From NCBI GenBank assembly GCA_017962745.1, contig JAGCUR010000002.1:62001-126000 (forward strand): a stretch of 64,000 bases of DNA, written 5' to 3'. Of this stretch, positions 33,702 through 41,956 are shown one piece after another. Made by a program: the position numbers and the translations under genes. Each line of letters opens with the position of its first letter. Positions within the stretch are counted from its first letter, which is position 1. The notes below the pieces were generated by a model. The model was not told the DNA's origin, did no database searches, and saw only the letters and a list, made by a program, of their open reading frames with translations. This DNA comes from Bacilli bacterium. GTDB lineage: Bacteria > Bacillota_I > Bacilli_A > ML615J-28 > CAG-698.

Positions 33702-36665
33702 ATGAAAAAGTTATTAACTACATTATTTTTAATAGTGACAATAGTACTTTCATTTAGTTTAGTTAAAGTATCTGCGGAATCATATTTGAGCGATAAAACG
33801 GAAATTCCAATCAATTTGGAAGTTCCGGGAGTAGAAGCTTTATGCCAAACTGAAGATGGTTTCGTTTGGATCGCGCAATACTCAGGCTTAATTAGATATG
33901 ACTCAAAAGAATTTGTTACTTATAAAGAATTTGAAGAAGATGGTAAGAAATACGATATTATTAATGTTAGAGAACTTGTATCGAAAGGCAATACATTATA
34001 TATCGCCACTTCTACAACCATTTATAAATATGAAGACAACAAATTTTCTAATACCGGCTTAACATATGGTGCTATTACTGACATTCAATTAGACAAAGAA
34101 AATGATTTGCTTTATGTTTCTTCAAGCGATGGTTTATATATTTATAATACAAAAACTAAAGAAGTGGCAGTAGCTAGCGGAACTAAAGATTATAGCGTTA
34201 CTGATTCAGCTTTCGATAATGCTAGAAATGCTTATTATTATGTAAGGCCAGATGGCGTTTATTCTTCAAGTGGAGTACGTATCTTTGTTAGCAATAAAGT
34301 ATTAGATATTCATATCTACCAAGATACTCTACTAATTGGTGTTCTTGATGGTGGTGTTTATCGCTATGATTTAGTTAATAACGTGTTATTAGATGATTAT
34401 TATCACATCAATGACCAAGTAAATAAAATATTATATTCAGAAGTTGATAAAACGATATTCGTTGCTTGCGAAAACGATGGCGTATATTGTATTGATGAGC
34501 CGACAGGAAAAATAAGTGTAGCTGATAATTTATCAAACAAATCACAACTTGTGGATTTGATGGTCGATTATGAGGGCAACTTGTGGGTTGCATCACATTA
34601 TATCGGTTCTTCAGGCGTATCAATTATTACCAAAAATGCGCTTGTTGATTTGTTCTATGATGATGAAGTATGGCAACAACTTCCTCAAGATAGTAATCGT
34701 AATATTTATGCAGTAGAACGCATTGGTAATATTTTATATGTTGCGGCTAAATCAGGCATATATTTATATGATATGCAAGCAAAACAAATAATCGAAGATA
34801 ATATCATCATGCCTGTTATCAATAATTATGTTAGCGAAAAAGGCATCGTTAGTTACGATTTTAGAGATGTAGAGGAATTTAATAACAAAATTTACTTTGC
34901 TGCTAACAATATTGGGCTTGTTGAATATGATCCAAGTAATAATAATATAAAAATATATGATATCGATTATATTGAGAATCATATTAACAATAGTTATAAT
35001 GAACCAATTATATCAGTTACAAATTCAATACGTTGCCTAAGAGCTTTTGATAATTATTTAATAATCGGTTATGCAAAAGGTGTAATGCGTTTTGATGGAA
35101 CTAGTTTTGATGTAAATTATCGCGGTGAGAAAAGTGTTTTATACATTACTAAGACTGTTGATGGTAAAGTAATGTTCAATAAAACCGAAGGTATATACAT
35201 TATGAGTGATGATTTCTCAACGGCAACGGAAGTAAGTAGACACTCAGATGATAATGGAAGTGCTTTAAAAACTTTGGTTGATGGAAATAATCTTTATTAT
35301 AGTTCTAATAGTAGATTATTCTGCATTGATACATCTACAAACCAAGAACGTGAAATTATCATTCCAGCTGTTAGTGGATCGATTGTAGAGATAGCAAAAG
35401 TACAACTGACTAATAATTCAGGTGATATAAGTTATAAATATGTTATTTGCAGTGAGACACAAGTATATATTGTAAATTCACTAGATGGAAATATTTTGGA
35501 AGGCTATGATTTTTATGATGCATCTAATGGATTAAAGACCATTAAGGCAAATACATCAGGATTTTATGACCAAGAAAATCAAAAATATTATTTTCAATCG
35601 ACAAATGGTGTTTTTGTATATGATTTTAATACATCAGTTGGTGTCAAAGAACCTACTAAGATTGCTATTAATTCGATTAGATTAGATGGTAAAGATTATT
35701 ATGGAACTAATCTATCATTAGATAAAAATGTGAATCGTATCGAATTTAATTTATCGATATTTGGTTTTAAACCAAATAAAGGTCATACGATTTATTATAA
35801 ATTAGATGGTGTTGATGCTGATTATGTAGTGGTTGGTGAAGACACAACAACTATTTCATATACTAATATTTCTGGTGGGGAACACACATTCCATATTTAT
35901 GTTCTTGATGAATATGGTCAAATGAGTAACCAAGTTGAGATTCATATTAACAAAGCAAAACATTATTACGAACAAATATGGTTCTGGGTATTAGTGGCAC
36001 TATTAGTAATTGCTTTAGGTATCTTAATCAACTTCTTGATTATTCACCATCGTACAAAAATAGCAAAGCAAAGAGAAAATGAGTTAAAGAGTATCACGAT
36101 TGAATCAATCGAAGCAATTGCGAGGACAATTGACGCGAAGGATAATTATACGAATGGTCACTCAATCCGTGTTGGTCATTTCTCAAAGCTGATTGCGCAA
36201 GAGTTGGGCATGCAAGGAGATGAATTGGCTAACCTTTATTATATTGCCTTACTTCATGATATTGGTAAAATTGGTATTACAGATGCGATCCTTAATAAAC
36301 CAGATCGCTTGACTGATGAAGAATTTGCAATCATGAAGAGTCATACGACTAAAGGTGCTAAAATCTTAAAGGATATCTCTACAATCCCTAATATCGTAGA
36401 AGGAGCTAAATACCACCATGAAAAATATAATGGTAGTGGTTATCCAGATGGACTAAAGGGCGAAGAAATTCCATACATCGCGCGAATTATTTGTTGTGCG
36501 GACTGCTACGACGCTATGGCAACAAGAAGAGTTTATAAAGAACCTTATTCAAAAGAAAGAATGATTGAGGAATTTGAAAAAGGTAAAGGTATTCAATTTG
36601 ATGCTAAGATAGCAGATGTAGTGATTAAGCTTATTAAGGAAGATAAAATGGGCTTTAATGGATAA
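33702..36665 (+). CDS. propeller-sensor HD-GYP phosphodiesterase
   Basis: A 987-residue membrane sensor. A signal peptide (1-25) is followed by a long region of two-component-regulator propeller repeats (for example GFVWIAQYSGLIRYD and GNLWVASHY) to about residue 650. A Y_Y_Y domain follows (about 665-750), then one membrane helix (about 760-780) and a cytoplasmic HD-GYP domain (800-985). The metal site LLHDIGKIGI (His852, Asp853) and YNGSGYPDG (Gly913, Tyr914, Pro915) are intact, so c-di-GMP hydrolysis is expected. It has its own ribosome binding site and terminator and interrupts the nusG-rplK junction. The ligand is unknown. Confidence 0.88.
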   Translation: MKKLLTTLFLIVTIVLSFSLVKVSAESYLSDKTEIPINLEVPGVEALCQTEDGFVWIAQYSGLIRYDSKEFVTYKEFEEDGKKYDIINVRELVSKGNTLYIATSTTIYKYEDNKFSNTGLTYGAITDIQLDKENDLLYVSSSDGLYIYNTKTKEVAVASGTKDYSVTDSAFDNARNAYYYVRPDGVYSSSGVRIFVSNKVLDIHIYQDTLLIGVLDGGVYRYDLVNNVLLDDYYHINDQVNKILYSEVDKTIFVACENDGVYCIDEPTGKISVADNLSNKSQLVDLMVDYEGNLWVASHYIGSSGVSIITKNALVDLFYDDEVWQQLPQDSNRNIYAVERIGNILYVAAKSGIYLYDMQAKQIIEDNIIMPVINNYVSEKGIVSYDFRDVEEFNNKIYFAANNIGLVEYDPSNNNIKIYDIDYIENHINNSYNEPIISVTNSIRCLRAFDNYLIIGYAKGVMRFDGTSFDVNYRGEKSVLYITKTVDGKVMFNKTEGIYIMSDDFSTATEVSRHSDDNGSALKTLVDGNNLYYSSNSRLFCIDTSTNQEREIIIPAVSGSIVEIAKVQLTNNSGDISYKYVICSETQVYIVNSLDGNILEGYDFYDASNGLKTIKANTSGFYDQENQKYYFQSTNGVFVYDFNTSVGVKEPTKIAINSIRLDGKDYYGTNLSLDKNVNRIEFNLSIFGFKPNKGHTIYYKLDGVDADYVVVGEDTTTISYTNISGGEHTFHIYVLDEYGQMSNQVEIHINKAKHYYEQIWFWVLVALLVIALGILINFLIIHHRTKIAKQRENELKSITIESIEAIARTIDAKDNYTNGHSIRVGHFSKLIAQELGMQGDELANLYYIALLHDIGKIGITDAILNKPDRLTDEEFAIMKSHTTKGAKILKDISTIPNIVEGAKYHHEKYNGSGYPDGLKGEEIPYIARIICCADCYDAMATRRVYKEPYSKERMIEEFEKGKGIQFDAKIADVVIKLIKEDKMGFNG

Positions 36666-36673
36666 ATAATAGT

Positions 36674-36715
36674 AAGTCAATGGTAGAAATAACATTTTAC
36701 TATTGACTTTTTTTT
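36674..36715 (+). terminator. terminator of the HD-GYP gene
   Basis: The AAGTCAATGGTA arm (from 36674) pairs with the TACTATTGACTT arm (ending 36709), with one G-T pair, and eight or more T residues follow. Its right arm supplies the -35 box of the next promoter. Confidence 0.8.
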
Positions 36716-36731
36716 GAAAAAATAGTATACT
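36703..36731 (+). promoter_or_regulatory. promoter of rplK-rplA, embedded in the preceding terminator
   Basis: TTGACT at 36703-36708 (inside the 3' arm of the terminator) and TATACT at 36726-36731 have a 17-base spacer. Confidence 0.65.
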
Positions 36732-36778
36732 CCTAATAGCGTGCAATAATCACGTATCTATTTTTATTATTATATTGT

Positions 36779-36813
36779 GTGGAAGATAAGCGAAATGCTT
36801 ATTGTATGACCAC
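36779..36813 (+). promoter_or_regulatory. probable L1-binding leader site before rplK
   Basis: GTGG (36779-36782) pairs with CCAC (36810-36813), enclosing a hairpin made of ATAAGC and GCTTAT. GTGGAAG on the left and ATGACCACA on the right resemble the conserved L1 recognition motif of L11/L1 operon leaders. A closely similar element precedes rplA. Confidence 0.5.
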
Positions 36814-36840
36814 AACACGGACAAAAAGGAGGTGCGTCTC

Positions 36841-37269
36841 GTGGCTGCAAAGAAAGTTACAAAAGTCATCAAATTGCAAGTTCCAGCAGGTAAGGCAGCA
36901 ATGGTTGTTCCAGTAGGACCAGTTCTAGGTCAAGCAGGTATCAACGGTATGCAATTTTGTACTCAATTCAATGATCAAACAAAAGATCAAATTGGCAACA
37001 TCTTACCAGTAATCATTACAGTTTATGATGACCGTTCTTTTAGTTTCATCGTCAAGACTCCACCAGCAGCAGACTTATTAAAGAAAGCAGCTGGAATTCA
37101 AAGCGGTTCTTCAAATGCCAAGAAGACTAAAGTAGCAACAATTAAACGTGAACAATTACGTGAAATCGCTACTATCAAATTACCTGACTTAAATGCTTAC
37201 ACAGTAGAAGCAGGTATGAACATTATTGAAGGTACTGCAAGAAATATGGGAATTGTTGTTGAGGATTAA
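36841..37269 (+). CDS. rplK: 50S ribosomal protein L11
   Basis: A 142-residue protein with the L11 features: [32 protein letters not shown], then the RNA-binding C-terminal domain with [14 protein letters not shown] and the end [10 protein letters not shown]11 forms the GTPase-associated centre and the stringent factor sensor site. The start is GTG at 36841, chosen because AGGAGGTG is placed correctly and the sequence then begins MAAKKVTK; the earlier in-frame TTG at 36802 lies inside the leader structure. First gene of rplK-rplA. Confidence 0.96.
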   Translation: MAAKKVTKVIKLQVPAGKAAMVVPVGPVLGQAGINGMQFCTQFNDQTKDQIGNILPVIITVYDDRSFSFIVKTPPAADLLKKAAGIQSGSSNAKKTKVATIKREQLREIATIKLPDLNAYTVEAGMNIIEGTARNMGIVVED

Positions 37270-37349
37270 TTAACAAAAAATTTCTAACGATGTTTTCTTA
37301 AACAAAATAATTATAAAAATAATTATTTGACCTAGACAATTGGGTTTAG

Positions 37350-37377
37350 GTGGTGGGAGGAATTTCCGTTAGACCAC
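37350..37377 (+). promoter_or_regulatory. probable L1-binding site before rplA
   Basis: GTGG (37350-37353) and CCAC (37374-37377) enclose GGAGG and TTAGA elements that parallel the site before rplK: the right sides read TTAGACCACA here and TATGACCACA there. It is 13 bases before the rplA start, so L1 binding would block translation. Confidence 0.5.
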
Positions 37378-37390
37378 AAGGAGGAAAAAA

Positions 37391-38083
37391 ATGGCAAAAT
37401 ATGGTAAAAAATATCAAGAAGCTGCAAAACTTGTAGATTCTACAAAACGTTATCCACTAGATGAAGCTGTTAAGTTAGTTAAAGAAACTTGCGTTACTAA
37501 ATTTGATAGTACAATCGAACTTGCATTAAACATGAATCTTGATCAACGTAAAGCTGAACAAAATTTACGTGGTGCAATTGTTCTACCAAATGGAACTGGT
37601 AAAACTCGTAAAGTATTAGTATTAACAAAGAACGCTAATTTAGTTAACGAAGCAAAAGAAGCTGGTGCTGATTTCGTTGGTGATAATGAATATCTTGAAA
37701 AGATTAAAGCTGGTTGGTTCGAATTCGACATTATCGTTGCTTCACCTGATATGATGGGTGAACTTGGTAAGTTAGGTAAGATTTTAGGACCTAAAGGTTT
37801 AATGCCTAATGCAAAGACTGGTACAGTTACAATGACTGTTGGTAAAGCTGTAAATGAAATTAAACTAGGTAAGGTTGAATACCGTGTTGATAAGACTGGT
37901 AACATCCAAACATTAGTTGGTAAATCTTCATTCGAAGCTGAAAAATTAGCTGAAAACATTCGTACAATCATGAATGTTATCATCAAAGCTAAACCTTCAA
38001 CTGTTAAAGGTGCTTACATTAAAGATATTACAATTTCAAGTACTATGGGCCCTGGCATTAAAGTTGCCATCGACTCAATTTAA
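37391..38083 (+). CDS. rplA: 50S ribosomal protein L1
   Basis: A 230-residue protein with [14 protein letters not shown] at the start, [21 protein letters not shown], the [20 protein letters not shown] signature and the [13 protein letters not shown] end. L1 forms the mobile stalk and represses its own operon by binding mRNA that mimics 23S rRNA. Length is standard. AAGGAGG precedes the ATG. It follows rplK after a 121-base spacer that carries a possible L1 site. Confidence 0.96.
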   Translation: MAKYGKKYQEAAKLVDSTKRYPLDEAVKLVKETCVTKFDSTIELALNMNLDQRKAEQNLRGAIVLPNGTGKTRKVLVLTKNANLVNEAKEAGADFVGDNEYLEKIKAGWFEFDIIVASPDMMGELGKLGKILGPKGLMPNAKTGTVTMTVGKAVNEIKLGKVEYRVDKTGNIQTLVGKSSFEAEKLAENIRTIMNVIIKAKPSTVKGAYIKDITISSTMGPGIKVAIDSI

Positions 38084-38131
38084 GATTTTAAATAATAATA
38101 AAAAATAACAAATAAATAAAAATAGAAATAC

Positions 38132-38242
38132 AGATTATCTGCCGTAGACAGTAGGTGCCCAAGAGGCTTAATTCCCTACCGAGGTATAGAAGGATGTATT
38201 AAGATTCATAAGAATTATTAATGCATGCATTTGAAAAGTGCT
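38132..38242 (+). promoter_or_regulatory. ribosomal protein L10 leader
   Basis: GCCGTAGACAGTAGGTGC (from 38141), then AGGCTTAATTCCCTACCGAGG, is the conserved core of the L10 leader, which binds L10(L12)4 and sets transcription of rplJL. The core is followed by an intrinsic terminator at 38243-38276, so this leader probably works by attenuation. Confidence 0.9.
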
Positions 38243-38276
38243 TCCTCTTTACCTTAGTTGGCAAAGAGGATTTTTT
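38243..38276 (+). terminator. attenuator terminator in the rplJ leader
   Basis: TCCTCTTT (38243-38250) pairs with AAAGAGGA (38263-38270), followed by six T residues, 24 bases upstream of rplJ. Its position after the L10 leader core suggests regulated premature termination. Confidence 0.85.
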
Positions 38277-38300
38277 ACATCAATTCATGGAGGTGACAAG

Positions 38301-38792
38301 ATGAAAGAAGCAACTTTACAAAGAAAAGTCGATAGAGTTAATGAAGTTGCAAGTCAAGTTAAAGCTTGCGAATCTATCGTAGTTGTTAATTGCATTGGTT
38401 TGACAGTTGCTGAAGTTTCAGAACTTAGAACTCAATTGTATGAGAAAGGTTGTCGTCTTGAAGTCATTAAAAACAATATCTTAACACGTGCATGCCAAGA
38501 ATTAGGTTATAACGAGTTAACAGAAGTATTTAAAGGCCCAAGTGCAATTGCATTCTCAAGTGATGCATTTGCTGCTGCAAAAGTTTGCTACGCATATGCA
38601 AAGAATAATAAAAAGTTAGAAATCAAAGCCGGTGTTGTTGATGGTACAGTTTACAACGTTGAAGATCTTAAAGTTATATCTTCACTACCAGACAAGAACG
38701 GTATGTTATCTATGTTACTAAGTGTTCTACAAGCACCTATTCGCAATCTTGGTTGCGCTATTAAGGCTGTTGCAGATCAACAAAATGCTTAA
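38301..38792 (+). CDS. rplJ: 50S ribosomal protein L10
   Basis: A 163-residue protein: N-terminal RNA-binding part (VNCIGLTVAEVSELRTQLYE, KGPSAIAFSSD) and a C-terminal helix (MLSMLLSVLQAPIRNLG) that carries L7/L12 dimers. The ATG at 38301 has GGAGGTGA upstream; the earlier in-frame start at 38238 lies inside the attenuator and is rejected. It heads the rplJ-rplL unit under the L10 leader. Confidence 0.96.
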   Translation: MKEATLQRKVDRVNEVASQVKACESIVVVNCIGLTVAEVSELRTQLYEKGCRLEVIKNNILTRACQELGYNELTEVFKGPSAIAFSSDAFAAAKVCYAYAKNNKKLEIKAGVVDGTVYNVEDLKVISSLPDKNGMLSMLLSVLQAPIRNLGCAIKAVADQQNA

Positions 38793-38816
38793 AATTTAAG
38801 GGGAGGAATTAAAATT

Positions 38817-39188
38817 ATGAGTAAAATTAATGTAACTGAATTTATCGCATCATTAAAAGAAATGACAGTATTAGAATTAAATGAATTAGTAAAAGCTATC
38901 GAAGAAGAATTCGGTGTTACTGCTGCCGCTCCTGTTGCTGTTGCAGCTGCAGCTGGCGAAGCTGTTGAAGAAGGTCCATCTACAGTTAATGTAATCTTAA
39001 AAGAAGTTGGTCCTAACAAGATTGCTGTTATTAAAGTAGTTCGTGAATTAACAGGTTTAGGATTAAAAGAAGCTAAAGACTTAGTTGATGCTGCTCCTAA
39101 AGCTATTAAAGAAGGCGTTTCTGAAGATGAAGGAAACTCATTAAAGGCTAAATTAGAAGAAGCTGGCGCTGTTGTTGAATTCAAATAA
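38817..39188 (+). CDS. rplL: 50S ribosomal protein L7/L12
   Basis: A 123-residue acidic stalk protein: N-terminal dimerisation helices ([20 protein letters not shown]), an Ala-rich hinge ([10 protein letters not shown]) and the C-terminal factor-binding domain ([20 protein letters not shown]). It recruits translation GTPases. GGGGAGG precedes the ATG. Codon choice is that of a highly expressed gene. The unit ends at a GGCTAG-stem terminator. Confidence 0.97.
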   Translation: MSKINVTEFIASLKEMTVLELNELVKAIEEEFGVTAAAPVAVAAAAGEAVEEGPSTVNVILKEVGPNKIAVIKVVRELTGLGLKEAKDLVDAAPKAIKEGVSEDEGNSLKAKLEEAGAVVEFK

Positions 39189-39204
39189 GAAAAGCAAATA
39201 ATTA

Positions 39205-39232
39205 AAAAGGCTAGGTTTTAATCTAGCCTTTT
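39205..39232 (+). terminator. terminator of rplJ-rplL
   Basis: AAAAGGCTAG (39205-39214) pairs with CTAGCCTTTT (39223-39232) over an eight-base loop; the T run is short, so some read-through into the next gene is possible. Confidence 0.75.
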
Positions 39233-39246
39233 ATTTAGGAGGATTT

Positions 39247-39843
39247 ATGCCACATTATTATACTAATGATAATTTATATTCAGGAAGTGAATATAAATTT
39301 AATTATACATTCAAAGGTAAAGAATTTACATTTATCGCAAGCGATGCCGTCTTCTCTAAAAAAAGAGTAGACTATGGCACTAACTTACTAATTAATTCAC
39401 TAGAAGACTTATCTAATAAGAAAGTATTAGATTTAGGGACAGGAGTTGGCGTAATCGGTATTTTAGTTGCTAAAGGATATGCTAATACAAATGTATTGAT
39501 GAGCGATGTAAATATTCATGCGCTAGAACTAGCTAATAAAAACATCGAGTTAAATCGTGTAAACAATGCGAAGACGATTGAAAGCAGTTTATATGAAGCA
39601 ATTGAAGAGTCGTTTGATGTCATCATCTCTAATCCGCCAATTAGAGCCGGTAAACAAATAGTACATGGGGTAATTAAAGAAGGCTTTAGCCATTTAAATA
39701 AAGGCGGAATGGTATATGTTGTCATTCAAAAGAAGCAAGGCGCTGAATCGCTTAAAAAAGTAATGGAAAAAACATTCGGTAATGTATCTTTAGTTAATAA
39801 GAATAATGGGTATATGATCTATAAAAGTGTAAAAGAAATGTAA
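39247..39843 (+). CDS. ybxB: RsmC-like (YbxB) class I methyltransferase
   Basis: A 198-residue Rossmann-fold methyltransferase. Motif I is LDLGTGVGVIGIL, an acidic strand end follows (MSDVN), and motif IV is ISNPPIRAG, typical of enzymes acting on exocyclic amines; the overall shape matches RsmC, which methylates G1207 of 16S rRNA. The position between rplL and rpoB is the same as ybxB in Bacillus, supporting the assignment. AGGAGG precedes the ATG, close behind the rplL terminator. The terminator that follows overlaps its last codons. Confidence 0.88.
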   Translation: MPHYYTNDNLYSGSEYKFNYTFKGKEFTFIASDAVFSKKRVDYGTNLLINSLEDLSNKKVLDLGTGVGVIGILVAKGYANTNVLMSDVNIHALELANKNIELNRVNNAKTIESSLYEAIEESFDVIISNPPIRAGKQIVHGVIKEGFSHLNKGGMVYVVIQKKQGAESLKKVMEKTFGNVSLVNKNNGYMIYKSVKEM

Positions 39844-39869
39844 AACTCTGTTTTTACATTTCTTTTTTT
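39834..39869 (+). terminator. terminator overlapping the ybxB stop codon
   Basis: AGAAATGTAAAA (39834-39845, includes the stop codon) pairs with TTTTACATTTCT over a short loop, followed by a T run to 39869. Confidence 0.8.
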
Positions 39870-39898
39870 ATGTTATAATTTTTTTAAGAGGTACTATT

Positions 39899-41773
39899 AT
39901 GAGACGACTAGTTTTCTTATTATATATAGGATTGATATTTACTATTTTAATATTTACCGGTTGTACTAAACAAAAGATGGAAATTAGTGGGCCTAGTGCA
40001 GTAGCAGTAGGTGCTACAATTACCTTAGAAGTTAAGACTTCCTCAAATGAACCGGTTATTTGGCGTAGTTCTGATAAAGAAGTTGCTACTGTTTCTAAGG
40101 GAATCGTAACTGGAGTTAGTGCAGGGGAAGCCACGATTTATGCAAGCTGCGGAAAAGAGGATGCTAGCATTAAAATTAAAGTAGTAGGTGAAATAGAAGA
40201 TAAAGAAGATGATCCATACTTAGGAAAAGCTAAAGAGATTCTAGGAAGAATGACTTTAGAACAAAAAGTAGGAGAAATGTTTATCATTAGCATTAATGGT
40301 AGTTTGTCTAATAACACTAAACGTCTAATTGGAAATAATAATATTGGTAATGTAATCCTAAATCCAAGCAAAGTTTTAGATTATCAAGCATTAATTGATT
40401 TAGTAAATTCAGTTCAAACTGAAATATTAACAAATAATGTCATTCCAGGATTTATTATCAATACTAAAGATAGTGCTACATATCGATTATTAGATAGTCT
40501 AGCTACTATTCCATCAAGTATTACAGTACTAGCTACTGATAATGAAGCTAATGCATATGATGTAGCGTATGGATTAGGTAATGAACTTAGAGCTTTTGGT
40601 TTTAATGCAACTTTAAGTCCAAATATGTTACTAGAAGATGATTCAGAATATAGTTATTTAGATGATCCGGCTACAGTTACTAAGTATGCGATGAAAGAAA
40701 TGGATGGATATACTTATGCCGGCATTATGCCAATTGGCATTAGCTTCCCAGGAACGGGCGAAGCTAGATGGGATACCATGCCAACAAATGGCAATTCAAT
40801 GGATGCTTTAAAGAAAGAAGATTTAATGCCATTCTTAGAAGCATTTGAAGGAGGACTTGATGCTGTTGTAGCGAGTAGCGTAATATTTACAGTATTTGAT
40901 ACTACATATCCAGCTACCTTATCTTATCCAATTATCACTACAATGCTTAAAGAAGGACTTGAATATGATGGCTTAATCATTAGTGATTATCTAGATACGG
41001 ATCTAATGAACCGCGATTACCGCGATGAAGAAGATAATGTAGCTGTTATGGCGATTAATGCTGGCCTTGATATGTTAACTTATTCGAGTGATCAATATGT
41101 TTCGGAAGACTATAGTGCTGTACTAGATGCTATCGCCGCTGGTAAAATTGAAAAATCAAGAATTGATGAAGCAGTATTAAAGATTATCTTAAAGAAATAT
41201 AAATATGATTTACTTGATGGCAATAGTTATCAACCAGCATGGGATGCGGTTGATTATGATGCTTCAAATGAATATGCAACTTATGAACGCGTAGCCAAAG
41301 AAAGCATAGCCTTACTTGCTGGTAATATCCCAGAACTTGATACATCTAAGAAAATATTAGTAGCTTCATCTGTAGCTAGTAGTGATTTAGGAATAGAAAT
41401 AGAAGTTGAAAATAGTAATTCATTTGCATATGTGGTTTATGAAGAACTACTTGCAAAAGGATATACTGATGTAACATGGCAAGTATATGATCCAAATGAC
41501 TGGTGGAGTGCTAGAGAAATCGGTGATGCTAGTTGGGATTATGATTATGTAATATTTGCAGTTGGTAGTGCAGAACTACGTAGAAGAATGAGTTTTGCGG
41601 ATAACGCAATATTTGTATCATTAACTGTACCAATCGATATTTCCAGAATCACTGGTTATATTTGCTACATTTCAGCTTATGGATATGAAAGAGCTAATGT
41701 AGATGCGGTGATTGATTGCTTACTAAATGGGGCAGAAATCAAAGATTACAGGCCGATTGAGGTTCATGAATAA
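39899..41773 (+). CDS. lipoprotein with Big_2 domain and degenerate GH3 (NagZ-like) domain
   Basis: A 624-residue lipoprotein (FTGC, Cys22). Residues 28-98 are a bacterial Ig-like Big_2 domain (WRSSDKEVATVSKGIVTGVSAG). Residues 110-435 resemble the TIM barrel of family 3 beta-N-acetylhexosaminidases (MTLEQKVGEMFI; GLIISDYLD with Asp363 at the nucleophile position). The KHFPGHG motif is replaced by GISFPGTG (282-287) and the Asp-His acid/base motif by DTMP (292-295), so normal glycosidase activity is doubtful. A C-terminal domain of about 190 residues follows. It splits ybxB from rpoB and is insulated by terminators on both sides. TATAAT at 39874-39879 may be its -10. Confidence 0.75.
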   Translation: MRRLVFLLYIGLIFTILIFTGCTKQKMEISGPSAVAVGATITLEVKTSSNEPVIWRSSDKEVATVSKGIVTGVSAGEATIYASCGKEDASIKIKVVGEIEDKEDDPYLGKAKEILGRMTLEQKVGEMFIISINGSLSNNTKRLIGNNNIGNVILNPSKVLDYQALIDLVNSVQTEILTNNVIPGFIINTKDSATYRLLDSLATIPSSITVLATDNEANAYDVAYGLGNELRAFGFNATLSPNMLLEDDSEYSYLDDPATVTKYAMKEMDGYTYAGIMPIGISFPGTGEARWDTMPTNGNSMDALKKEDLMPFLEAFEGGLDAVVASSVIFTVFDTTYPATLSYPIITTMLKEGLEYDGLIISDYLDTDLMNRDYRDEEDNVAVMAINAGLDMLTYSSDQYVSEDYSAVLDAIAAGKIEKSRIDEAVLKIILKKYKYDLLDGNSYQPAWDAVDYDASNEYATYERVAKESIALLAGNIPELDTSKKILVASSVASSDLGIEIEVENSNSFAYVVYEELLAKGYTDVTWQVYDPNDWWSAREIGDASWDYDYVIFAVGSAELRRRMSFADNAIFVSLTVPIDISRITGYICYISAYGYERANVDAVIDCLLNGAEIKDYRPIEVHE

Positions 41774-41783
41774 TAAAATAATT

Positions 41784-41813
41784 AACCTATCTATTAATAT
41801 AGATAGGTTTTTT
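41784..41813 (+). terminator. terminator of the GH3-like lipoprotein gene
   Basis: AACCTATCTA (from 41784) pairs with TAGATAGGTT (ending 41809), followed by a T run. Confidence 0.82.
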
Positions 41814-41818
41814 AATTT

Positions 41819-41841
41819 ATGAAAATGTTTTACATTTTCAT
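41819..41841. repeat. perfect inverted repeat upstream of the rpoB promoter
   Basis: ATGAAAATGT (41819-41828) and ACATTTTCAT (41832-41841) are perfect 10-bp arms with a three-base centre, 18 bases before the -35 box. It lacks a T run and follows a complete terminator, so it is not needed for termination; a protein-binding site is possible. Confidence 0.45.
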
Positions 41842-41859
41842 AATAATAAAAAAATATTG

Positions 41860-41889
41860 TTGACACGCTAGATTTACAAATGATATAAT
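41860..41889 (+). promoter_or_regulatory. promoter of rpoB-rpoC
   Basis: TTGACA at 41860-41865 and TATAAT at 41884-41889 with an 18-base spacer. The leader behind it contains a near-perfect hairpin (AATAATGCCTAAT with ATTAGGGTTATT, about 41900-41933). Confidence 0.85.
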
Positions 41890-41956
41890 GGTAAACGCAT
41901 AATAATGCCTAATGATATAATTAGGGTTATTGTGGCTTGATTAAGGGGTGAAAATA

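Noticed and set aside
38789-39184. Minus-strand open frame opposite rplL
   Set aside because: rplL is certain; the antisense frame arises from its Ala-rich codon pattern.
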